64,000 bases of DNA. Origin: Acidobacteriaceae bacterium. GTDB lineage: Bacteria; Acidobacteriota; Terriglobia; Terriglobales; Acidobacteriaceae. Of this stretch, positions 16,166 through 22,291 are shown piece after piece. The notes under the pieces were generated by a model. It saw only the letters and a program-made list of their open reading frames with translations, was not told where the DNA came from and made no database searches. The translations under genes and the position numbers were made by a program. The stretch is from positions 1 through 64,000 of the forward strand of contig JAOAPC010000017.1 in assembly GCA_025462735.1 (NCBI GenBank). Direction: 5' to 3'. How positions within the stretch are numbered: position 1 is the stretch's first letter; each line of letters opens with the position of its first letter.

Positions 16166-16374
16166 TAGAATATTCCTTCAAGCAGAGCCCGAAGTTCCGG
16201 GTCCGCGGCTAGTCGCTGTTCAAACTCAGCCTCGACCTTCTGGTCGCATTCCGCCGAGCAGCAATCGAGACCGTCAAGCGGGGAGATGCAGTCAGAAGCT
16301 TCAAACTCCTGGCCGCATCCCGCGCAGGTGAACACGTAATTGTCCTTCCACGGTTGATAGTGTCCGTAGGCCAT
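16165..16374 (-). CDS. small zinc-finger-like protein (69 aa)
   Basis: Four-cysteine arrangement (CAGC ... CCSAEC) around residues 17-43, typical of a zinc ribbon, then an acidic helix. Its start overlaps the stop of the ATPase gene (TGATG) and its stop overlaps the start of the next gene (TAATG). Such strict coupling suggests a fixed stoichiometry with the ATPase; a partner role is inferred. Confidence 0.6.
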   Translation of the reverse strand: MAYGHYQPWKDNYVFTCAGCGQEFEASDCISPLDGLDCCSAECDQKVEAEFEQRLAADPELRALLEGIF

Positions 16375-17612
16375 CAGAAGGGAATCTCTTCTTCTGCCAC
16401 GGCGTCTTGCGCGGCGATTACGGGCTGCGGCTTTCCGTTTTTATTGTTTGCGCTGGTTGAGGTCAGCAGTTCGACGAGCGTCATGTTCTTGCCGGGATGC
16501 AGCACGTCTTCGGTTGAGAGGTGCAGCATGCCCACCAGCGAGTTCTGATCGGTGATACGTTCGCCCGCCTGCAGCCGTGCCCGCATTTTCTTGATGATCT
16601 CGACATTGCGTCGCAGGTTATTCGTCTCTATCTCATCCTCCATGCGCGACCAGGAGCTGAATCCGTTCAGGTACTCAAGCGTGAGGTGGCGGAACATGGT
16701 GTCGATCTTTGAACGCTTCTCGCCGCCAGGGAAGCACTGATTTAGTAGGTTGTCGAGCTCCTCGATCAGGCCTTTGCGGTCGGCCTGATCTCTGGCCCAA
16801 TCAGTCTTGCCGGAGACGATGAGGTCGCGGCTCGTAGATGTGGCGCGGTTCGCTTGTCCCAACTTGGCGCGAAATTCGATGTGCGGCCGGAAGCAGTCGA
16901 GCACGCGCTTGTAATCGCCCTGCTTGTAGCCTTTATCGAAATCTTTGAACACAAACTGCTGATTGTTGATGATCGAGTCGGCGTCCTTCACCACGTCGCA
17001 GACGTACTCCATGGTGGTTTTGCCGCGCAACAGCCCAGCGATTCTGCGCTTGCGACGGCGCATCTCGGCTTCGAGTACGCATTCAAAGCCGAAGTTCTGC
17101 CCGCCGCCCGCGTTGAATTTCGAGTCACCCTGCACCAGCTTCTTTTCTCCGGTGTCCGGGTCCTCGATGTTCTCCCACCAGTAGCCCAAACGCCCGCAGG
17201 CGATCGCATGGAACTCGCCCGCCTGAAATGGCAGCACGAAACGGTTCCATTCATTCATCAGCTGCGCTCTGCGGTCGAACGGTAGGTTGCCATTCTCGTA
17301 TGCGAAGGTGGAGAGTCCTTCCGACCATGGCACGGTGAGATCGTCGGCCACGTACACGGCGCCCTTGGCCTTAAGGAAGTCATTCATCGACTGCTTCAAG
17401 GCGGCGAGCGAATTGCCGACGGTGATAACGAGGGGTACCTTTTCGGTGTCGAAGATGTGAACCTTCCACGCGCCCCAGCGGTCGGAGGAGTCGTAGACGT
17501 GGACCGCGCCTGCACCGCAATAGTCTTTGGCGATGCCAGCGGCCAGTTGTGCCATGGTGCAGGTTTTGCCCGAACCGTTCGGGCCATCAGTTGAGAGTTT
17601 GAGGTATTTCAT
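16374..17612 (-). CDS. phage-type P-loop ATPase (AAA_24/Sak4-like) with an SSB-like C-terminal tip
   Basis: 412 aa. Walker A GPNGSGKT is at residues 10-17, with a Walker B-like AVYVADD at 85-91. A nucleotide-binding core of about 220 residues is of the kind annotated as phage AAA/RecA-like ATP-binding protein and often linked to single-strand annealing or replication. A helical region follows (about 250-380), and the protein ends in AEEEIPF, resembling the acidic DDDIPF tip of single-stranded DNA-binding proteins. AAGGAG precedes the ATG. It is the central gene of the early operon. A recombination or replication role is inferred. Confidence 0.72.
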   Translation of the reverse strand: MKYLKLSTDGPNGSGKTCTMAQLAAGIAKDYCGAGAVHVYDSSDRWGAWKVHIFDTEKVPLVITVGNSLAALKQSMNDFLKAKGAVYVADDLTVPWSEGLSTFAYENGNLPFDRRAQLMNEWNRFVLPFQAGEFHAIACGRLGYWWENIEDPDTGEKKLVQGDSKFNAGGGQNFGFECVLEAEMRRRKRRIAGLLRGKTTMEYVCDVVKDADSIINNQQFVFKDFDKGYKQGDYKRVLDCFRPHIEFRAKLGQANRATSTSRDLIVSGKTDWARDQADRKGLIEELDNLLNQCFPGGEKRSKIDTMFRHLTLEYLNGFSSWSRMEDEIETNNLRRNVEIIKKMRARLQAGERITDQNSLVGMLHLSTEDVLHPGKNMTLVELLTSTSANNKNGKPQPVIAAQDAVAEEEIPF

Positions 17613-17653
17613 GGTTTCTCCTTTTGTGAATTTGCGAAATTAACTACTTGCGT

Positions 17654-17830
17654 TCAGTCGTTCAGTTCCTCGATCGCCCTCTCCGTCTCTTCCGCCGAGA
17701 GCAGTTGTTCGCTTGAGTACCCATCACAGAGCGACGTGACTGCGGTCCCGTCCTGGCTGATGAGCAGGGTGAAGTCATCTTCGTTTACCCAACGGTCGTA
17801 GCCGCGGGAGTTGCCGATGTGGAACCTCAT
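17654..17830 (-). CDS. small hypothetical protein (58 aa)
   Basis: MRFHIGNSRGYDRWVNEDDF begins a small beta-rich domain followed by an acidic helix (SAEETERAIEEL). The start overlaps the stop of the gene upstream (ATGA), which supports translation. About 40 bp separate it from the ATPase gene. Confidence 0.5.
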   Translation of the reverse strand: MRFHIGNSRGYDRWVNEDDFTLLISQDGTAVTSLCDGYSSEQLLSAEETERAIEELND

Positions 17831-18012
17831 CGCTTGCCATCCTTCTCGGCGTAATACAGGCAGACTGACCAGCCGCGTAGGAACACCGGATCGTCGCGCA
17901 TCCAGCCCATGAGTTGAAAAAACATGTCGCGCAATTGAAACGCGCTGAGCTTGAGCGTGCGGTTGAATAGTTCCTCGCGCGGAACATCGGGTGGACTAAT
18001 GCGCTCACCCAC
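17827..18012 (-). CDS. small hypothetical protein (61 aa)
   Basis: A GTG start is preceded by GGGAGG at 5-6 nt, which fixes the start well inside a longer open frame. Sequence core: LKLSAFQLRDMFFQLMGWMRDDPVFLRGWSV, a helical hairpin with many aromatics. It overlaps its neighbours on both sides by a few bases (coupled early operon). No family recognised. Confidence 0.5.
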   Translation of the reverse strand: MGERISPPDVPREELFNRTLKLSAFQLRDMFFQLMGWMRDDPVFLRGWSVCLYYAEKDGKR

Positions 18013-18310
18013 AGACCACCTCCCCGTGCTTCGCGCACAGATCCTTCTGGCTTTCGAGATCAGTGACCGTGGCTTTCGCTCCGCAGGCGAACTCGTGACG
18101 GTCGTCTTCGTAGACGCACACCGCATCGACGGCTTCATGCAGCAAGGCAACGACGTTCAGCCGCTCGGCTTTGCGCACGGCCAGTTCTAGATTTCGGTGT
18201 ACGGAGATTGTCCGGTTGGTGGCGACTGCAGCCACGCGCCAAGTGAAGGTGGAGTTGAGGGTAGGGAAAACAAGAAAGGCGGGATGGGATGCTAAAGTTT
18301 GTGAAGCCAC
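18005..18310 (-). CDS. small hypothetical protein, first gene of the early leftward operon (101 aa)
   Basis: GTG start with AAGGAGG 4 nt upstream. Mixed alpha/beta, with CVYEDDRHEFACGAKAT and a C-terminal CAKHGEVVCG that could form a metal site together. It reads away from the palindromic operators at 18394-18456, so it is probably controlled by them. Function unknown. Confidence 0.55.
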   Translation of the reverse strand: MASQTLASHPAFLVFPTLNSTFTWRVAAVATNRTISVHRNLELAVRKAERLNVVALLHEAVDAVCVYEDDRHEFACGAKATVTDLESQKDLCAKHGEVVCG

Positions 18311-18393
18311 ATTGCCTCCTTAGTGGGCGATGTCGGTCAAGCTCGGCCGGCTGCTGATAACAGCCGGTCGGGCTGCTTATTTCTTCTCCTATT

Positions 18394-18456
18394 GAACCAA
18401 GCGCTTGGTTCGTTGTCAAGTGCTAATTTTCCGGATTGCAACCAGCCGCTTAGTTC
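18394..18456. promoter_or_regulatory. perfect 18-bp palindrome plus an imperfect second copy (operators)
   Basis: gaaccaagcgcttggttc (18394-18411) is a perfect dyad; caaccagccgcttagttc (18439-18456) matches it at 14 of 18 positions. Both lie in the divergent region between the early leftward operon (start 18310) and the 53-aa gene (start 18479). This is the layout of a lambda-like or C-protein-like switch. The binding protein is not known; an XRE protein of the element is the natural candidate. Confidence 0.62.
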
Positions 18457-18478
18457 CGCTATATTTCAATCCACAGCC

Positions 18479-18640
18479 ATGGCAAAGAACCCGCACGCTG
18501 CAGCTCTCGGTAGAAAAGGCGGAAAAGTGCGCATGAGTAAGTTGACCGCAGAGGAGCGCACGAAATTGGCTCGAGAAGCCGGCCGTGCTTCCGGGAAAGT
18601 GCGTAGGGCGAAGGCGAAGAAGCCGAAGGAATCCAGATAA
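18479..18640 (+). CDS. small basic protein (53 aa), KGGKxR/LTxEER type
   Basis: Highly basic: AALGRKGGKVRMSKLTAEER then KLAREAGRASGKVRRAKAKK. Short proteins of this pattern (GRKGGKxR...LTxEER...ARxAxxAR) are widespread in soil bacteria and are usually unannotated; they resemble histone-H1-like or seed-protein-like DNA-binding peptides. It is the first plus-strand gene after the operators and is followed directly by a strong terminator, so it forms its own transcription unit. Confidence 0.6.
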   Translation: MAKNPHAAALGRKGGKVRMSKLTAEERTKLAREAGRASGKVRRAKAKKPKESR

Positions 18641-18658
18641 AACAGCTTGTACTGAAAT

Positions 18659-18691
18659 AGAAAAGGCCCGACTGCGAATCGGGCCTTTTCT
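18659..18691 (+). terminator. rho-independent terminator
   Basis: aaaaggcccga / tcgggcctttt stem (11 bp) with a short loop followed by T-rich sequence, 20 bp after the 53-aa gene. The A-run on the left would also serve the other strand. Confidence 0.85.
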
Positions 18692-18797
18692 AAATTCGGT
18701 GAGCGGCAAGCTCTAGAAATGGAGTCTAGTCGCCGTGTGTGCCGGTGGTCAAGACGATGGCGTCCTGTGGTTGTTGCCTGCATTGGAGTGCATACAA

Positions 18798-19604
18798 ATG
18801 CCCAGCGCAATTCTTCCGTTCTACACGTCTGAGGGGTTCTTGATCGCTGCGGATGGCAGGACGCGAGTCAATGGAGAAAAGCGCGACGATCAGACGATAA
18901 AGATTTTTCAGCTTGCAGAGCCGGGTAGATCGTTCGCTTATGCCTTTGGTGGAACTGTTGGGTTTACCGACAAAGAAAATGAGGATTTGATCCTGTTCGA
19001 TCTGCGTGATGAGATTTTAAAAATCATTAAATCGCTGAGAATGACCAATCACAAAAACTTCAAATCATATGCTGGCAAGATTGTGGCCCGTCTCCACGAG
19101 GGGCTAACGAAGGCGCTAACAAATGAAAGAATGGAGCGCCTTAAGGATGAAGGAACAGTCGAAGAGCCCGCCCTTGTCGCTTGTCTGATACTCGTTGGCT
19201 ATTACGAGAAAGAGCCTTCCTGGATCGCAATCCGATTCCCACACATAAAGCAAACATTGCTTGAGCCAGAGCCAGAAATTATGCCGCTCCAAAAGGGATA
19301 CAGACCGCCCGTAGTCTACGGTTCACAGATCATTGCGCGACGACTTTTTGACACCGACGACCCGACCTTCGCTAAGTACCGAGTTCCAAGGGTAAATGAC
19401 GCAGAGAACGTAACCTTGGGAGAAGTTGCGGAAGCTGCCAAGAAGTACATCCTAGCTTGCGCAGATCCAGAAGTAATAAAGATTGACCCCGTAATCTGTG
19501 CGGCCATAGGCGGCCACATCCACATGGCAAAGGTCACCCCAAAAGACGGTTTTGCATGGCTGCCAGAATATCGCCCTGTCACGGCCTCAATAATTTCGCC
19601 GTGA
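18798..19604 (+). CDS. proteasome/HslV-like Ntn-hydrolase-family protein (candidate)
   Basis: 268 aa from an ATG with GGAG 9 nt upstream. The N-terminus MPSAILPFYTSEGFLIAADG resembles the first strands of proteasome beta/HslV subunits. If S3 is placed at the Thr1 position, D19, R21 and K35 fall without gaps on the family's D17, R/Q19 and K33, and the ADGR turn resembles HslV GDGQ. Thus the catalytic frame may be kept with Ser instead of Thr. The remaining 200 residues are mixed alpha/beta and unlike a minimal beta subunit. It sits alone after a terminator and before an XRE gene, like cargo. Function unknown; family placement is inference from motif spacing. Confidence 0.55.
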   Translation: MPSAILPFYTSEGFLIAADGRTRVNGEKRDDQTIKIFQLAEPGRSFAYAFGGTVGFTDKENEDLILFDLRDEILKIIKSLRMTNHKNFKSYAGKIVARLHEGLTKALTNERMERLKDEGTVEEPALVACLILVGYYEKEPSWIAIRFPHIKQTLLEPEPEIMPLQKGYRPPVVYGSQIIARRLFDTDDPTFAKYRVPRVNDAENVTLGEVAEAAKKYILACADPEVIKIDPVICAAIGGHIHMAKVTPKDGFAWLPEYRPVTASIISP

Positions 19605-19621
19605 CCCGCACAAATCTTCCA

Positions 19622-19665
19622 GCCCACTCCAGTGTGTATTTTCCCATTGCAAACTCGGAGTGGGC
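19622..19665. promoter_or_regulatory. inverted repeat upstream of the second short XRE gene
   Basis: gcccactcc (19622-19630) and ggagtgggc (19657-19665) are perfect 9-bp inverted copies separated by 26 bp, located between the Ntn-like gene and the XRE gene. It could be an operator with widely spaced half-sites or a weak hairpin; there is no T-run. Confidence 0.4.
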
Positions 19666-19686
19666 GGGGTTAGTATCTCTGCCGCC

Positions 19687-19902
19687 ATGAACCCAAATCC
19701 AAAGACAATCTTCGGCAACACGATTCGCGAACTGAGGCTGAAGCTGGAGCTTAGTCAAGCCGAGCTTGCGATCCGGGCAGGGCTGCACCGCAACTACATC
19801 GGCGGAATTGAACGCGGAGAAAGGAATGTTTCGCTGATCAATATCCAAGCCCTGGCTCGTGCGCTGCAAACCCGTCCTGGCAAGCTGTTTCAGACTTTGT
19901 AG
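19687..19902 (+). CDS. short XRE-family regulator (71 aa), paralogue of the other short XRE protein
   Basis: HTH_3 with IRELRLKLELSQAELAIRAGLHRNYIGGIERGERN, very close to the 69-aa protein at 15693-15902 (shared GLHRNY, ERGERN, LARALQ/LAKALQ and RP.KLF). The ATG at residue 10 of the open frame fits the paralogue's start. The two paralogues in one element suggest either a bistable switch pair or the merger of two elements. Its stop is followed at once by the AGGGGG ribosome-binding site of the next gene. Confidence 0.8.
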   Translation: MNPNPKTIFGNTIRELRLKLELSQAELAIRAGLHRNYIGGIERGERNVSLINIQALARALQTRPGKLFQTL

Positions 19903-19913
19903 GGGGAACGGTG

Positions 19914-20087
19914 ATGACAGACCACATCCAAGAATCTATTGCGTTGCTGGATCGCGTCGTATCGGAGATGGAGAAATTGAAGGACGAACAGTACCAGGCC
20001 AAGAGCAATGTCGGCTGGCGCGGAGCGGACTTCTTAATTTATGACACGAAGGTCCTTCGCGACAAGATGCTGAACTTTAAACAGTAA
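19914..20087 (+). CDS. small hypothetical protein (57 aa)
   Basis: ATG preceded by AGGGGGAACG. Helical, acidic first half (IALLDRVVSEMEKLKDEQ) then GWRGADFLIYDTKVLRDKM. It follows the XRE gene by 11 bp, so they probably form an operon. A GC hairpin (20091-20108) without a clear T-run follows. Confidence 0.55.
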   Translation: MTDHIQESIALLDRVVSEMEKLKDEQYQAKSNVGWRGADFLIYDTKVLRDKMLNFKQ

Positions 20088-20129
20088 AAAAGCCCGCGGT
20101 CAGGCGGGCCATTCTGGAGACTAGATCGA

Positions 20130-21134
20130 GTGAAAACCATGACCATCCTACCACGCGAGCAATCGGACAACGTTGATCAACGCCTGCGCGAATTGTGTTT
20201 GGCGCGAATGCCAGGCACGCAGATTACGAACACAATTAACAGCGAGATGGGGCTCGATTGGACACTCCAGGCTTACTGGGGCCGCGTGCGCAGGTTAGAG
20301 CTTCCTTGGAACCGCACCGAGAAAGCTGGCCAGCCGCACCCTTCTACTGAATATCTGCCGGAAAATAAACGCGCAACCTGCAGAGAGGACCCCGCTTATG
20401 AAGGCCGCAACGGAATCCTCGATCGAGTGATCTGTCGCGAGTGCTTCGCAATACTCAGAGACGGCGCCATGCACGGAAAGCGAGGCCACCTGTGGACGAT
20501 CCACAAGAAGATGAGTCTGGAAACCTATTGGCGGCGCAATCCCGGCGTGCGCATTTTTACCTTCGAGCGCATCGCTCGCCAGGCGCACATCGATCTCGAC
20601 AAGTACGTGGCTAAGGAGGTCGCGAACTATGGGACGCCGGATGAGCTGAAGGCAGCGCAGAAAAATCCTCGCTACGAAGAGGACAACGGGATAACTCAAT
20701 ATGTGATTTGCCGAGTCGAGCGCTGCGGCTTCAAGAGTATTTGCCGCCTAGCTAAGCACCTGGACAACGCACACGGGATGAGCACGAAAGAATATCGCAG
20801 GGATCGCTCGTGGCCAATCATGACGGCGGAAGAACTAGATAACAAGGCCAAGTTCGGCAGGAGCCTCTATGCAAACCGCAAGCGACTTGCGTGGCGCCCA
20901 GATAATTGGGGTGACCAGCCGGCATCGTGGCGCTTAATCGCGACGGAACTGCTCTCGCGAGAAGATCACATGCCCAACGCAGAACTAATCACTCGCCTAA
21001 TGTCCAGCAGAACCCTCATCTCTCTTGAGCGCTATGGTCAGAGCGCCCAGGAGATAGGAAACAACCAAGCATTTAAGAAGCTGGTAAACGATGTGCGTAA
21101 ATGGATTCGCAGGCCAGGCAGACGTGGCCGGTGA
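20130..21134 (+). CDS. DNA-binding protein with two Ros/MucR-like zinc fingers
   Basis: 334 aa. The N-terminal HTH-like part (about 15-60) is followed by two related modules: C102/C105 with H120/H125, and C194/C199 with H210/H215. Each is preceded by a P-x-YE-x-x-NGI segment and a VIC, and each is followed by the GM/MS..(T/E)YWR or EYR tail that marks Ros/MucR fingers (compare SLETYWR and STKEYRR). Single-finger Ros/MucR proteins are about 150 aa, so this looks like a duplicated, extended form. GTG start with GGAG about 10 nt upstream. Probably a transcriptional or replication regulator of the element. Confidence 0.7.
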   Translation: MKTMTILPREQSDNVDQRLRELCLARMPGTQITNTINSEMGLDWTLQAYWGRVRRLELPWNRTEKAGQPHPSTEYLPENKRATCREDPAYEGRNGILDRVICRECFAILRDGAMHGKRGHLWTIHKKMSLETYWRRNPGVRIFTFERIARQAHIDLDKYVAKEVANYGTPDELKAAQKNPRYEEDNGITQYVICRVERCGFKSICRLAKHLDNAHGMSTKEYRRDRSWPIMTAEELDNKAKFGRSLYANRKRLAWRPDNWGDQPASWRLIATELLSREDHMPNAELITRLMSSRTLISLERYGQSAQEIGNNQAFKKLVNDVRKWIRRPGRRGR

Positions 21135-21173
21135 AAATGCTTGTCAATTCACGCCGCGTGTTTTGCGCCTCTT

Positions 21174-21274
21174 GTTTTAGTTAACCTCACCACATCCATT
21201 GCCCTTTATTCTCTAGGCGTTCGGCATGGTTTTAGTTAACCTTCCACAATTTTCCACCTCTTTTGTTAGTTAAC
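21174..21274 (+). repeat. iteron-like direct repeats (candidate origin or operator)
   Basis: gttttagttaacct occurs exactly at 21174-21187 and 21229-21242; a shorter third copy gttagttaac is at 21265-21274. They lie in the AT-richer 180-bp gap before the winged-HTH and DUF1376-like genes. The layout fits iterons of a replication origin, or operators for one of the flanking regulators. Confidence 0.5.
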
Positions 21275-21317
21275 TCCGACGCTGTCTGTCGAAATACTGC
21301 ACTACGCTTTGCCCTGA

Positions 21318-21635
21318 ATGGGGCACTCTCGACAAGACTCCCGCATCACCCAACGCAGTCAGATACTGGGCCTGCTCATCCGCTCCCGCGGTGAGTGGGT
21401 TCCTCTTCCGCGAATCCTCGAGTTGGGCATTGCGCAATACAACACCAGGGTGTTCGAGCTTCGCAAACTCGGGTTTCGAATTGAAAACCGCATCGAGCAG
21501 CGAGCCGGGCGCCGATGCAGTGCGTTTCGTCTCGTGCCAGGTCCGGCGAGCGCGTCTGCGACCGAACCTACTTCTGGTCCTGTGTGTGAGTCGTTGTTCG
21601 GTGATCTCGAACCTACGCCGAGGTATCCGGACTGA
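21318..21635 (+). CDS. winged-helix DNA-binding protein (105 aa)
   Basis: TQRSQILGLLIRSRGEWVPL then ELGIAQYNTRVFELRKLGFRIENRIE forms a typical winged HTH (about residues 10-75) of the kind found in phage replication modules. The stop overlaps the next start (TGATG). It is adjacent to the repeat cluster, which it might bind. Confidence 0.6.
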   Translation: MGHSRQDSRITQRSQILGLLIRSRGEWVPLPRILELGIAQYNTRVFELRKLGFRIENRIEQRAGRRCSAFRLVPGPASASATEPTSGPVCESLFGDLEPTPRYPD

Positions 21636-22291
21636 TGCACGAGCCATGGTTCAAGTTATTCGCTTCGGACTATCTGCTTGATGCCGACGTCGATGCCATG
21701 CCTCGCGAGGCAGGAGAACTACTTCTCCGCATGTGGTGCGTCTGCCACATCCATGGATACTGTCCATCAGATCCTGAAGAACTCGCCAGGTTGACACGTT
21801 GTAAGCTGTCGTACGTTTCTCAGAACCTTTCGCACTGTCTCCCACTCTTCGAATTACGTGGCGATCGCCTTTACAGCCGGCGCATGGAAAGGGAGAAAGA
21901 AAAATCCGCTGCGGCGAGTAAGAGCGCAAAGACGCGGTGGGATCGCAATGCGAAACGCAATGCGAACCGCAATGCTCAGAAGTCAGGTTCAGGTTCAGGT
22001 TCAGGTTCAAATTCTCCAGAAGCAACCCCTATATCCCCATGCGAAAGGACCTCGGCTGCGACTGCTGGGATCGCACAACTCACAAGTCGCGATATCAGAA
22101 ACGTCGCCAGGGAGGTGCAGGAACTAAGTGCGGGTGATCTCGCTGGACATGCTGACAAAGAGGCCATTTTCGAAATAGCGTGTGATCGCTGGGAACTTAA
22201 TCCTTCGCTCGTGAGAGCTGCGGCCGGGCGCTCTTCACTGGAATCGAAGTCGAACGGAAGGTCTCGCTCAAAGGCGGTCAACATCGCATGA
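21635..22291 (+). CDS. DUF1376-like phage replication protein
   Basis: 218 aa. N-terminal HEPWFKLFASDYLLDADVDA and MPREAGELLLRMWC match the DUF1376 pattern (W/P-x-x-x-x-DYL..T, then a hydrophobic helix), a domain at the N-terminus of many phage replication initiator-like proteins. The middle carries a low-complexity stretch: basic K/R/N repeats, then GSGSGSGS encoded by a caggtt hexamer array (21984-22007). The C-terminal part is helical. It is coupled to genes on both sides (TGATG before, ATGA after). Confidence 0.65.
   Translation: MHEPWFKLFASDYLLDADVDAMPREAGELLLRMWCVCHIHGYCPSDPEELARLTRCKLSYVSQNLSHCLPLFELRGDRLYSRRMEREKEKSAAASKSAKTRWDRNAKRNANRNAQKSGSGSGSGSNSPEATPISPCERTSAATAGIAQLTSRDIRNVAREVQELSAGDLAGHADKEAIFEIACDRWELNPSLVRAAAGRSSLESKSNGRSRSKAVNIA

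Noticed and set aside
20091-20108. GC hairpin after the 57-aa gene as a terminator
   Set aside because: No T-run follows; downstream genes probably share the transcript.
21984-22007. caggtt hexamer array as a possible CRISPR or regulatory array
   Set aside because: Simple in-frame microsatellite encoding Gly-Ser within the DUF1376-like gene; no spacers.
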